Of a stretch of DNA of 64,000 nt, positions 52,455 through 61,987 are shown piece after piece. Every line of letters starts with the position of its first letter. Position 1 is the first letter of the stretch. This DNA is from Nostoc sp. 'Lobaria pulmonaria (5183) cyanobiont' (lineage in GTDB: Bacteria > Cyanobacteriota > Cyanobacteriia > Cyanobacteriales > Nostocaceae). The notes beneath the pieces are model-generated. The model was not told where the DNA came from, searched no databases, and saw only the letters and a program-made list of their open reading frames with translations. The translations under genes were made by a program, and so were the position numbers. Location of the stretch: assembly GCF_002949795.1 (NCBI RefSeq), contig NZ_CP026692.1:6897001-6961000 (forward strand), written 5' to 3'.

Positions 52455-53081
52455 ATGCAAAGTCAAACTATTGACCCAGCTAAAACCGAACTGAATCATC
52501 ACCACGCGGCGGAAGCGTCCGTCGGTCATCACGAAGAACATCCAGATCATCGTATGTTTGGGCTAATTGTCTTCCTGATTGCTGAAGGGATGATTTTCAT
52601 GGGACTATTCGGAGCCTATTTGGCTTTTCGTGCTACCTTACCGGCATGGCCGCCAGCAGGTACCCCAGAGTTAGAACTATTGCTACCTGGAGTCAACACC
52701 ATCAATCTAATTTCTAGTAGTTTTGTCATGCACAATGCCGATACTGCGATCAAAAAGAACGATGCGCGGGGTGCCCAGATTTGGTTAGCAATTACCGCTG
52801 CAATGGGTGCTATCTTCTTGGTGGGTCAAGTATATGAATATACCCATTTAGAATTTGGTTTAACTACCAATTTATTTGCCAGTGCATTCTACGTTTTGAC
52901 TGGTTTCCACGGATTGCACGTTACTATCGGCGTTTTGGCAATTGTTGCTGTGTTGTGGCGATCGCGCCTTCCGGGTCACTACAGTAACGAAAAGCACTTT
53001 GGTATTGAAGCAGCCGAAATCTACTGGCACTTTGTTGACGTGATTTGGATTATTTTGTTCGGATTACTGTATCTACTGTGA
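52455..53081 (+). CDS. ctaE: Cytochrome c oxidase subunit III
   Basis: A 208-residue, five-helix subunit that stabilises the catalytic core. It has a His-rich N-terminus (HHHAAEASVGHHEEHPDHR), helix 1 from FGLIVFLIAEGMIFMGLFG and the conserved FHGLHVTIG and AAEIYWHFVDVIWIILF segments. It follows coxA by 153 bp that contain short repeats and a REP palindrome, so the operon is interrupted by repeat DNA but not by a clear terminator. A strong terminator stands 43 nt after the stop. Confidence 0.96.
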   Translation: MQSQTIDPAKTELNHHHAAEASVGHHEEHPDHRMFGLIVFLIAEGMIFMGLFGAYLAFRATLPAWPPAGTPELELLLPGVNTINLISSSFVMHNADTAIKKNDARGAQIWLAITAAMGAIFLVGQVYEYTHLEFGLTTNLFASAFYVLTGFHGLHVTIGVLAIVAVLWRSRLPGHYSNEKHFGIEAAEIYWHFVDVIWIILFGLLYLL

Positions 53082-53123
53082 GTATTAATTAACTAGTTGT
53101 TTAATCCACGCGGACAACTTAAT

Positions 53124-53148
53124 AAGCCCCCTTGGTGGGGGCTTTTTT
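53124..53148 (+). terminator. Intrinsic terminator of the cox operon
   Basis: AAGCCCCC with GGGGGCTT around TTGGT, followed by six T. Confidence 0.92.
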
Positions 53149-54329
53149 AATTAACAGAATAAAAATATCAGTGAAAAAGATTGTAGAGACGTAGCAGTGC
53201 TACGTCTCTACAAGGATCATGGATAACGCATATTTATCGTTTGCCTAAAAAAGTTAAATAAAAAATATATAAAAGCAAGTTTAGACTATTCCCACTATTA
53301 CTTTTGCTAGATGCAACTGAGTTGTTGCAAGTGATATATATGCAATTGAAGTAAAAGGTGGGAAAAGTCGGAAAAGTAGGATGTTTTGGAGGAAGTATTG
53401 AATAAGCAGTTAATATACTGTAAATTGATATCTTAAGGACTAAGTAAACCAATAAATAAAGAAAGTTCGCAAATTTATGCGGATTTAACTTAAGGAAATG
53501 CAGTCCTAATATTTCTTCTACTCAGAAAAGTGGGAACTTAAAGTTATTCGAGAGATTGCAAGCATTGTAATTCGCCATTTTGCTTTCTCATTTAAGTGGC
53601 TTGTATCAATTCAAAAAATGTTTACGACAGATAACCCAACCTGCACTCTCGCCTTGCTAAGGGTAGGGTAGGGACGGAATCTTTTTTAACAATTGGTATC
53701 AGGTGTTGGTTGTGGTATTTCATGGAAGCGAATACGCATTACAGATTTGCCAGAATTATGAGTATATCGAGATCGTTAAATGTGTGAGTGATTAAAAAGT
53801 TACACTTAATTTACCTCAAAAACTATCACTCAGTATCTACCTCAAAAACTTATCCTCTCTTTTTTAATTTTTTCGTCGAACTCACATTGATCTGACAACC
53901 CGATCGCGGTTGGTAATGACTAAAATCTGGTAAAAAAATTGTGGCGAAACTGTCAGGGTATTTGTGCCTTTTGCCTTTAAATTTTACTATTCAAGGTTTT
54001 GTCAGTAATCAGACTTAACAGTTAAAATAAATAAGTAAATATCCTGATTCGTGAATATTATTTTCCGCCCCCAGTTTAAATACTGTAGACTAGTGTTAAA
54101 TTTACTTAAGTGATAAAATTACAAAAGTATTTCATAAATTAATTTTGTATCAAGATACGTATAAAGGTATTAAATTAAGCAATCAAGCAACTAAGCATCC
54201 AACTCATCTAAAGCATAGGTTGCCCGATGGCTAACTGCCGCAAATACCAGCAAATCTACCAGCAAGCAGTTATTCATAACCTCACCCAAGCTCTGAATGG
54301 TCAGTAAATTAAGAAGTAGTACACGCCAC
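53149..54329. other. Long gene-poor region with a REP palindrome at 53181-53213
   Basis: About 1.2 kb. It contains the 33-nt palindrome TTGTAGAGACGTAGCA-G-TGCTACGTCTCTACAA and otherwise AT-rich DNA without a coding-like frame over most of its length. At 54191-54275 the minus strand encodes NNCLLVDLLVFAAVSHRATY and ALDELDA then stop, which looks coding but is too short to assign; it may be a fragment. Confidence 0.55.
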
Positions 54330-55589
54330 ATGAGCCAGAACCCTCTAGTCAGAAAAACACTCCGAAGTCGCTTTGAAACTGTCAAAGTGATGGAAAGCAG
54401 AGAATCTGATAATACTTACTTATTAGGGGGTGCTATACGTAACAGAAATCGATACTCTTTCAATAGAAAAACACTTCGGAATCGCTTTGAGATTATCAAA
54501 CACTTAGGAAGTGGAGGTTCTGGTGATACTTACTTGGCTATTGACTTGGATTTACCAGGACAACCCCATTGTGTCGTCAAACATTTTCACCCAAAAGATT
54601 CCAGCCCTGCTGTTCTACCCATTGCTAAAAAGCTATTCGCTCGAGAAGCGGAAGTTTTATACCAGCTAGGCAACGACCACGATCAAATTCCGAGACTGTT
54701 TGCCCATTTTGATGAAGATGGGGATTTTTATTTAGTTCAGGAATTTATTGACGGTCATGCCTTGACTCAAGAAATTGTCCCAGGTCAGCCTCTTAACAAG
54801 AATACAGTTTTAAATTTATTAAAAGACATTTTAGAAGTACTGGCTTTCGTCCACGAACACGATATTATTCACCGAGATATAAAACCTCAAAACTTAATGC
54901 GACGGTCTTCAGATCGGAAGATTGTGCTAATTGACTTTGGGAGTATTAAGAAAATTGGTGCTTTGGGAGCAGGCTTAACAATTGCTGTTGGAACCCCTGG
55001 CTATATGCCAAGCGAACAGGCTAAGGGAAAGCCAAAACTTTGCAGCGATATTTATGCTGTAGGGATGATTGGCATTCAAGCTTTAACAGGTTTAATACCT
55101 GAGCAACTACCAGAAGATCCCAGTACTGGAGAAGTTATCTGGCGCGATAAAGCACAGGTAAGTGATAGTCTGGCAAATATTTTAGATACAATGGTTCGCG
55201 ATCGCTACAGCCAGCGTTATCAGTCTGCCACAGAAGCTTTACAAGCCCTTAATGATGTAGCGTTGTCAGAGTCTTCACAATCTGCTGACATCAACCACAA
55301 GGCTGATGATACCTATTTGCTAACTTATAGAAACTTTATTTTGCTGCTGGGCATCGGTCTTGGTGCAACCACTAGTTTGATAGTAATAGTTTTAATCTAC
55401 ACCTTTATTAATACAGGGACATCGCTTCCAAACCAACCTACTCCACTAAAGAGTTTTCTAGAAAGATTTGTTGAGTTACCGTTAATTAATACAAATAGTC
55501 TACTAGCTAAATCAACACCAAACAGAAGAATCTGTCAAAGCAATTGCACCATTGCAGAAACTACCAAAGAGCAAATTTCATCTCAATGA
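54330..55589 (+). CDS. Membrane Ser/Thr protein kinase with duplicated kinase start
   Basis: A 419-residue kinase from ATG 54330 (MSQNPLVRKTLRSRFE); an ATG 33 nt upstream gives an atypical extension. The first 24 residues of the catalytic domain occur twice: RKTLRSRFETVKVMESRESD, degenerate, then RKTLRNRFEIIKHLGSGGSG, with a real glycine loop. After that the domain is canonical: VVKHF lysine, IIHRDIKPQNLM, LIDFGSIKK, GTPGYMPSEQ. A transmembrane helix lies near 330-352 and a short Cys-containing tail (CQSNC) outside. Next gene downstream is a PstS-like protein, 150 bp away. Confidence 0.92.
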   Translation: MSQNPLVRKTLRSRFETVKVMESRESDNTYLLGGAIRNRNRYSFNRKTLRNRFEIIKHLGSGGSGDTYLAIDLDLPGQPHCVVKHFHPKDSSPAVLPIAKKLFAREAEVLYQLGNDHDQIPRLFAHFDEDGDFYLVQEFIDGHALTQEIVPGQPLNKNTVLNLLKDILEVLAFVHEHDIIHRDIKPQNLMRRSSDRKIVLIDFGSIKKIGALGAGLTIAVGTPGYMPSEQAKGKPKLCSDIYAVGMIGIQALTGLIPEQLPEDPSTGEVIWRDKAQVSDSLANILDTMVRDRYSQRYQSATEALQALNDVALSESSQSADINHKADDTYLLTYRNFILLLGIGLGATTSLIVIVLIYTFINTGTSLPNQPTPLKSFLERFVELPLINTNSLLAKSTPNRRICQSNCTIAETTKEQISSQ

Positions 55590-55739
55590 GAAAGAGTTAA
55601 TCATCTAGCAACAATCATAATAACTGCCTATTAACTAGCTATTACAGATTTATTTTTAATCTAAATATTTTAAGATGACTGTAGGATAAATACTTAGATA
55701 TTCCTGTAAGATAAATACAATGAAACAATATTTAAAAAT

Positions 55740-56858
55740 ATGGACAATACAAATCAAAGAAAAGCTTTAATTAACAGCGAAATCTCCCTCTTTCTCAGAG
55801 GTTTGATTATTGGTAAAGTTCTCACACTTATGGTTATTGGCGGATTACTTTGGTGGTTCTTGAAGCCAAATTTATTGTCGTCCCGCAACAGTGTTAACCC
55901 TTCCTCTGCTCAAAATGTCAAGAGCGTCTCTAATAATGTCTCTAATAATATCTCTAATAATGTCTCTAATAATAATGGATCAACTTTTCAGACAGTTGCT
56001 GATGTTCCCCCTGCCTCATTCAATTACGGAGGTAGTACAGCATGGGCATCAATCCGGCAATTGGTAGATTCTCAGATCCAGAGCGATCGCCCAGAACTAC
56101 AATTACGCTACGTAAACCCTGTTAATGGTAGCCCTGGTTCTAGCTCCGGCATTCGGATGTTGCTTGATGGGAAACTAGACTTTGCTCAGTCCTCCCGTCC
56201 CCTCACAGATGAAGAACAAGCTACGGCAAAAGAGCGAGGCTTCACCCTTGAGCAACGTCAGGTGGGTAGAGATGGGATAGCAGTGGTAGTCAATCCATCA
56301 CTCAATGTGCCTGGTTTAACTGTCGAACAATTGCAGCAAATTTATTTGGGGAAAATTACTAACTGGAATCAAGTCGGTGGGCCAAATCTACCCATTACAG
56401 CTTTTTCCCAACGTCCAGAGGACGCAGATACAGTAATATTCCCTAATAACAGCGACTTAAAGGGGCAAGCATTTGGCTCGAATGTGCAGTATGTCTACTC
56501 TGCTACAGATGCAGTGCGCCAACTCAGTAAAACCCCTGGTGGTGTGTATTACGCTTCTGCCCGTTCGGTAGTCTTTCAATGTAGCGTGAAGGCTTTGCCA
56601 TTGGGTCAGACTTCTGGTCAGCTAATTACCCCCTATCGGGAGCCGATGGTTTCGCCTGAGCAATGTCCGCGTCAGCGCAACCAGCTAAATACTCAGGCGA
56701 TCAAAAATGGCAGCTATCCGATGATTGCTAATTTGTTTGTGATTATTAAGCAGAATAAAGGTTCAGAACAGCAGATTGGAAATGCTTATGCCAATCTTTT
56801 ATTAACTGACCAAGGGCAAAGAGCAATTGAGCAAGCTGGTTTTGTTAGAGTTCGCTAG
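55740..56858 (+). CDS. Membrane-anchored PstS-like (PBP-fold) substrate-binding protein
   Basis: A 372-residue protein: N-terminal signal-anchor helix (about 24-42), a linker with a SNNV/SNNI repeat coded by a 15-bp tandem DNA repeat, then a periplasmic-binding fold of the PstS type (FNYGGSTAWASIRQLVD, then SSSGIRMLLDGKLDFAQSSR, VGRDGIAVVVNPSL and YLGKITNWNQVGGP). Classical PstS binds phosphate; anchored relatives next to kinases may act as sensors. No pstCAB genes follow, so a role as ligand sensor for the neighbouring kinase is a reasonable inference. Confidence 0.85.
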   Translation: MDNTNQRKALINSEISLFLRGLIIGKVLTLMVIGGLLWWFLKPNLLSSRNSVNPSSAQNVKSVSNNVSNNISNNVSNNNGSTFQTVADVPPASFNYGGSTAWASIRQLVDSQIQSDRPELQLRYVNPVNGSPGSSSGIRMLLDGKLDFAQSSRPLTDEEQATAKERGFTLEQRQVGRDGIAVVVNPSLNVPGLTVEQLQQIYLGKITNWNQVGGPNLPITAFSQRPEDADTVIFPNNSDLKGQAFGSNVQYVYSATDAVRQLSKTPGGVYYASARSVVFQCSVKALPLGQTSGQLITPYREPMVSPEQCPRQRNQLNTQAIKNGSYPMIANLFVIIKQNKGSEQQIGNAYANLLLTDQGQRAIEQAGFVRVR

Positions 56859-57128
56859 TAGATTTGAAGGATAATTGAGCAAGCTTCCTACCAATCCCCG
56901 ACTTGTTTAAAAAGTCGGGGATTTAGAGCGATCGCTCTGTTCCAAATAAAGGTGCAATCGCATTTATTCTTAAACTCCAATGGCTGACGAGCCGATTTCT
57001 GATAACGCGATTATTATAGTATAAATCTGGCTTGAGAAAAATGCGATCGCTAACCAAATCGAGAACATCTCATATTTTTGACATCCAATTATTTACTCCT
57101 TGTCTGTGCATCTCTGCGTGATTTATTC

Positions 57129-58892
57129 TTAACTTTTCCCCATAGCCGCCGCCAGTTTTTCTAAATTTTCCCGCACAGCCACACTACGAAGATGCTCAAC
57201 ACCCCAGACTCGTTCGCAAATATCTAAAGCTTGCAAATATAGCGGTTCTGCTTCACCGTAACGTCCAGTTTCACGATAAATTTCTGCCAGATTATTCAGA
57301 CTTTCGGCAACATTGGGATGATTTTCTCCCAATAGGTGCTTATCAAGTTCTAAAGCTCTTATACATAAGGGTTCCGCTTCATTGTAACGCCCCTGCTCCC
57401 TGTACATATAACCCAAAGCGTAGATCGTATCTGCTAAAAGCGGATGCGCTTTTTGTAATACACGCTGCTTGAGTTCCAATGATTCCAAAAACAAAGACTC
57501 GGCTTCACTGTAACGTCCTTGAGCGCGGTATATTAAACCTAAATTGTGCAAATCTGTTGCAACATCAGGATTTTCTTCTCCCAAAAATCGCTTATCTAAT
57601 TCTATTGCTTGTTGCGACAAGGGTTCGGCTTCACTGTAACGTCCTTGATGATAATAAAGTAGCGCTAAATTATTCAGTATCAGAGCGAAAGAAAGATGAT
57701 TTTCACCAACCAGACGTTTTTCGAGTTCTAATGATTGCAAATATAAAGGTTCTGCTTCGTCATAACGTCCTTGTTCATCATATAGTAATGCCAAATTGTT
57801 CAGACTGGCGGCGACATCGGCATGGTGTTCTCCCCACAAACGCTTCCTCAGTTCTAAAGCTTCTTGATATAAGAGTTCTGCTTTACTATATTGTCCAGTA
57901 GATTTGTAGAGTCCAGCCAAATTATTCAGGCTAATTGCAAAAGCAGGATGATTTTCTCCTAACAGGCGTTTCCTCAGTTCTAAAGCTTGTTTATATAAGG
58001 GTTCGGCTTCGCTGTAGTGTCCCGTTGCACGATATATTCCTGCTAAATTGTTGAGGCTATTAGCTAAGTCTATCTGCAAACCTAATTCATTTTGTAGCTC
58101 ACTCGCCTGACGCCAATATTTAATTGCTAATTCCTGTTCTTCTTGATAATTTTGAGATTCACCCCGATCTAATCTGCTGTGGTAAATATCACCCAATCTT
58201 GAATATAACGTAGCCAAAGTAGGATCTTTAGTTCCCCGTTCTTGTTCTACCTTCTCAATTAACCCTTGTAAATCTTGGATGGGCAAGAAAAAAGAGTTAT
58301 CTTCATTAGTATCTGTGCTGGCTAATTCTGTGTCTCTAAAAACAAAGCGTATATGTTCTAGTTCTTTACCAGGAATAGAATTCGTCTTTTTAGATTCAAA
58401 CCGAAATACACCGTTGCGCCAACTCCAAAAATCAGGGGCTTTTTTAATTAGGTTGACTAAAATTTGGTTAGTTACCCAAAGCACGATCGCAAAAGGAAAC
58501 TCACGCAATCCTTCCCTTGTCCACTGTAAGTAACCAAAAAATTTCTCCTGTTCCGATTGCTCATTTCCTAATCTGAGAAAATAAAGTTGTTCAGCACCCG
58601 TCACAGTGATTACCGCCGGGTTCTGCTGACGAAGATATTCTTCTTGTTGTACAAGTTGATTAAGGGCAGCTTTTAGGCTTGGTTCCTGACGTGGTAAAGT
58701 CACTCGATATGGACGGGAAGCGGGTTGTAGTTCGGCTTCATACTGGGCAATAATCTCATCACGAAAGCTAGCATCATCGCAAACCGCAATCAGCAAATTT
58801 AATCCCCGCTTTTGAGCTTCAATAGAAACAATTAAATCATCATACGCATCTTGATTTTCTCCTTCATCATCTAATAATTCTTCATTTAACAT
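57129..58892 (-). CDS. TPR-repeat protein with N-terminal NTPase-like domain
   Basis: A 587-residue protein. Residues about 20-190 form an alpha/beta domain (GLNLLIAVCDDASFRDEIIA, PAVITVTGAEQLYF, EFPFAIVLWVTNQILVNLIK, APDFWSWRNGVFRF) that resembles a P-loop-less or degenerate NTPase core: no Walker A is visible. About 225-580 are seven kinesin-light-chain-like TPR units of 42 residues (core LNNLAxLYxxxGRYxEAEPLYxxALEL) plus a capping unit. Its first 11 nt overlap the end of the upstream AAA gene, so translation is coupled. It probably acts as the recognition or effector arm of that ATPase. Confidence 0.87.
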   Translation of the reverse strand: MLNEELLDDEGENQDAYDDLIVSIEAQKRGLNLLIAVCDDASFRDEIIAQYEAELQPASRPYRVTLPRQEPSLKAALNQLVQQEEYLRQQNPAVITVTGAEQLYFLRLGNEQSEQEKFFGYLQWTREGLREFPFAIVLWVTNQILVNLIKKAPDFWSWRNGVFRFESKKTNSIPGKELEHIRFVFRDTELASTDTNEDNSFFLPIQDLQGLIEKVEQERGTKDPTLATLYSRLGDIYHSRLDRGESQNYQEEQELAIKYWRQASELQNELGLQIDLANSLNNLAGIYRATGHYSEAEPLYKQALELRKRLLGENHPAFAISLNNLAGLYKSTGQYSKAELLYQEALELRKRLWGEHHADVAASLNNLALLYDEQGRYDEAEPLYLQSLELEKRLVGENHLSFALILNNLALLYYHQGRYSEAEPLSQQAIELDKRFLGEENPDVATDLHNLGLIYRAQGRYSEAESLFLESLELKQRVLQKAHPLLADTIYALGYMYREQGRYNEAEPLCIRALELDKHLLGENHPNVAESLNNLAEIYRETGRYGEAEPLYLQALDICERVWGVEHLRSVAVRENLEKLAAAMGKS

Positions 58893-60174
58893 TAATGGCT
58901 CCCTGTCTTTTCAAGCTTTCGATAATAATAGGATGAACATCATACCAAGTTTCATCAGTGCGATATTCTAGAACATACAGCCCATGTAACAAATCTAAAA
59001 ACTCTGCTTGTTTGGGATCGTTGGGCATAAATTGTTCATACACACTCTGCAAAATATCGATATCAACCTTTCCTAAGCGTATGGAAAAATCATTGCGAAT
59101 TTTATTGATTGCTTGCAGGAGAATTTTATCATCAATAATAACTTTGGCTGAAGGATTTCGCCGGATCGTTCGCAAACATATACGGCAACATTCCTTAGAA
59201 ATCCGAATTAACTCTCGCAATACGCCACCACTGTAAATCACAATTTTTTCAGCCGTTTCTGCTGTAATTAATTCACTGGGAATTCGCTTTTCTAAAACTT
59301 CACCGAGAATCTTTGTTGCTTCTGGGCGAGGTTCAGCGTTAGGGAAGCGATTTTTACCTTTCTCAAAGATTTTTAAGACAGGCATTGCCACAACTTGATC
59401 GTTGGTTTCAGTGGCAATTATTGTGCTGATAAATGTTTCCCGAAGGACTGCGATCGGGATAGTGTAGATAATTTGAAAATTAGGTTGACAAAGAGCTTTA
59501 ATGTTATCTCGATAAATCTCATTAACTCTGCCTAAGTCTAGTTTGTCTAAATCATCAATAATTACTAAAACGTTTTGTTTAGTTGCAGCTTGAATTAAAG
59601 CAGCTATTTCGTTAATTCTGGCAACTAAATCTGATAACTTACGTTCAAACTCTTGCTTAATTTCATCCCGAACGCTAGCATCAGCTTTTAATTTAGAACT
59701 AATCAGTTTTAAGAGGTCAAAACCTATACTAGCTTCTGTTTGCAAATTTGATTCTTCAGTGCGAGTGCGGGTAGCAAACCACTTATAAAGAGCTTCTTTA
59801 GTAGATTGCGGAATATCAACTTTGCGTGCTTCTGCTTCTGTCATTAAATTAACTGCGATCGCAAACAGTATATTAATATGATTAACAGCCGACATTTCAA
59901 TTTTGTCAGCAATAGAAAAGAGAACTACAAAATATTTATCTTGAATTTGTCGGCTAAACTCAGCTAACAAAGTAGACTTACCACATCCTCGATGTCCTGT
60001 AAAGACAATTTTGCCATCTCCATTAGGACTATCTTCCACTAATTGGTTCAGGTCTGCAATCAAATCATCACCATATTCGACTCGAAATCTTTCCATTTCG
60101 TTCCATTCCATCAACGGAAACAGTTCGAGATTGCTGTATGCTTCTTGAAAGGAGTTTAATAAGTCTTGAGACAT
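58882..60174 (-). CDS. P-loop AAA-type ATPase paired with the TPR protein
   Basis: A 430-residue STAND/AAA-like ATPase. Walker A GHRGCGKST is at 60-68, Walker B VLVIIDDLDKL at 202-211, and a sensor-like SGGVLRELIRIS near 325. The domain is followed by a winged-helix-like C-terminus (LDLLHGLYVLEYRTDETWYD, VHPIIIESLKRQG). Proteins of this shape (compare KAP, Orc/MalT-like ATPases) often act as switches. It is first in a two-gene unit with the TPR protein. No nuclease, reverse transcriptase or toxin gene is adjacent, so an active-site effector cannot be named. Confidence 0.87.
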   Translation of the reverse strand: MSQDLLNSFQEAYSNLELFPLMEWNEMERFRVEYGDDLIADLNQLVEDSPNGDGKIVFTGHRGCGKSTLLAEFSRQIQDKYFVVLFSIADKIEMSAVNHINILFAIAVNLMTEAEARKVDIPQSTKEALYKWFATRTRTEESNLQTEASIGFDLLKLISSKLKADASVRDEIKQEFERKLSDLVARINEIAALIQAATKQNVLVIIDDLDKLDLGRVNEIYRDNIKALCQPNFQIIYTIPIAVLRETFISTIIATETNDQVVAMPVLKIFEKGKNRFPNAEPRPEATKILGEVLEKRIPSELITAETAEKIVIYSGGVLRELIRISKECCRICLRTIRRNPSAKVIIDDKILLQAINKIRNDFSIRLGKVDIDILQSVYEQFMPNDPKQAEFLDLLHGLYVLEYRTDETWYDVHPIIIESLKRQGAINVK

Positions 60175-60389
60175 TGGATAGTGCTGTAAAGGTGCTAACT
60201 ATCCATATAATGGCTCATGATTTTTCAAGTAGAAGTTTAGGTAATGTCTAGGATAGAGTATGCCTACATAACTTCTCAAATTCCGTTAATAAATAACTAC
60301 TAGGTGAGTGGTATGTTATGTCTTAAAAAGAGATGCCCTAATCCCCAAATTTCAACCTATCAATAAGTAACAGAGGTCAATAATCAATA

Positions 60390-60444
60390 AGACTGAATGA
60401 TAGATTATACACTCGATAATTCAGACTGAATGATAGATTATACA
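60390..60444. repeat. Two 22-bp direct repeats upstream of the AAA-ATPase gene
   Basis: AGACTGAATGATAGATTATACA occurs twice without mismatch, start-to-start distance 33 bp (close to three helical turns), about 215 bp upstream of the ATPase start codon. Confidence 0.9.
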
Positions 60445-60720
60445 GATAACATCCTAAAAGTTACTTAACACATAAATAAAATAAAATTTTCACTTATAAA
60501 AATAAATTTTTAGTGTGCTTCGTCTCATCCCCCTCTAGCCGATGCGATGGGTAGCTGTTGTTAGTATTGGTTTACTAGGCGGGTATCTCATTTTTGCAAA
60601 TATACCTAGTACCGCAAGACGCAAGGCGGAAGTCATGCATTCAAAAGTCAAAAGTCAAAAAGCTTAGAAGACAGGCTTTTGAACGATTTGAAATAGTTGC
60701 TTTATTTACGCCGTGCTGTT

Positions 60721-60816
60721 TTACCCCACCCTAACCCTCCCCGATGCATTGGGGAGGGAACTGGATTTCTTGTTTCCCCCTTAAGAAGGCAGGGCTGTTT
60801 CATTCCACAAAGGATA
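60721..60816. repeat. Dispersed repeat, inverted copy of the 5236 element
   Basis: The complementary strand has TGAAACAGCCCTGCCTTCTTA and, 60 nt on, GGGAGGGTTAGGGTGGGGTA, the two blocks present at 5236-5298. The inside hairpin CCTCCCC-GATGCATT-GGGGAGG is an addition. A partial copy in opposite orientation at 61063-61105 makes the pair a large inverted structure. Confidence 0.7.
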
Positions 60817-61657
60817 AGCGTTTGTCAATATCATTAGAGGTAAATCTCTGGGCTGAGGTGATGGAAGAATAACCATTTCGGCGCCAAATATTGAGTGCGA
60901 TGCCGAAGGCGGGCTACGCCTACGTTCGGAGTACCGATAGATTTGCAGGGGCGTTACCCATGTCTTTGCCCATCTTTGACTCGAAAATCTTTTACTTGCC
61001 GTAGTTGTTCAATCAGATTTGCACCCATTGTTTTCATCCCCTCGACGCTTGTCATTTTACACCTTTTAGGGAATGAAACAGCCCTGGGTTGGGGAGGGGT
61101 GATTCAAGGATTTTTGCAAGAGGTCTATTGACATATTGAGTCATTGTACTTTCAAAATCCTGATGCACAAAGAATTCTGGAATATCAAGCCGTTGCAGCC
61201 TTTGCCAAAAGAATGACAAACTCTAACCGCGTTCTATTTAGAATATTATTGCTTTTACTTTGCAATTAATTAAGGCTCCAAAGCAACTTAGCTAAGATAG
61301 CAAGCAAATTTTAATTAAAAACTATTATTATCTTTTGCTCAAAATAATTTTTATAAAATATATCAACAGATAGATTACAAAGTGTAAATTAGGTAAACTT
61401 AACTTGATTTCTACTGTAGCGATATCTTGAAAAGACTTATTTATAAAGATTTTTCACATAACGCTAGTCAGATTTATAAAATTTAGAAGTTTTGATAGCT
61501 TGCTCATGTGTAACCTTTATGATAATGTCTCCTAATAGCACTAGAGTTAAATGCAAATTAGTCGCAGATAGCTTTTGAAGATTTCTAGAGCTAGTGTCAA
61601 GCATTATTGATAATAAATCGCGTCATTAATCTGAGGGGATGACATTTTTCACAGACT

Positions 61658-61987
61658 GTGAGAATGAGTATCAATATGCAACTAAAGCCTTTACTTAAAA
61701 GCCTGTTAATTACAGGTTCAGTTCAAGGAGAAACAAGAATGAAGGGTGGGTTAATGAGTGAGATACGTTCGGTGGCATTAGCATCAGCGGTAATTAGCAG
61801 CTTAGTACAACCAGCCCATGCAGGAACACAGACAGCCGAATTATCTAGTCATAAATCTCACTCTACCGGAGCGGCACAATTGCTTGTGCAACGCATTGAT
61901 AACGTTAATAAAGTTACGTTCTATCTGCTTTATGTATGTTGCTGGTGGGTGTATTTGGATTTAATGTCGGTTTGTTACGGAATATAG
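61658..61987 (+). CDS. Hypothetical protein, possibly frame-shifted
   Basis: A 109-codon frame. The first 75 residues have a signal-peptide look (SVALASAVISSLVQPAHAG, with a plausible AHA-G cleavage site). After VQRIDN the translation becomes Cys/Trp-rich and unnatural, whereas the neighbouring frame from about 61918 reads VLSALCMLLVGVFGFNVGLL, a good transmembrane helix that ends at a stop at 61999. One indel near 61910 would join them. Not identified. It lies 50 nt upstream of the acylase gene. Confidence 0.35.
   Translation: MRMSINMQLKPLLKSLLITGSVQGETRMKGGLMSEIRSVALASAVISSLVQPAHAGTQTAELSSHKSHSTGAAQLLVQRIDNVNKVTFYLLYVCCWWVYLDLMSVCYGI

Larger units (their letters stand above)
60175..61657. 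other. 1.5-kb gene-poor region with repeats and coding debris
   Basis: It contains two direct 22-bp repeats (60390-60411 and 60423-60444), a dispersed repeat (60721-60816) facing another partial copy (61063-61105), and the GC-rich element at 60897-60930. Possible debris: a 41-codon frame at 60542-60667 with one hydrophobic helix (WVAVVSIGLLGGYLIFANI), and a fragment at about 61138-61269 reading FQNPDAQRILEYQAVAAFAK. None is recognised as a whole gene. Confidence 0.6.
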
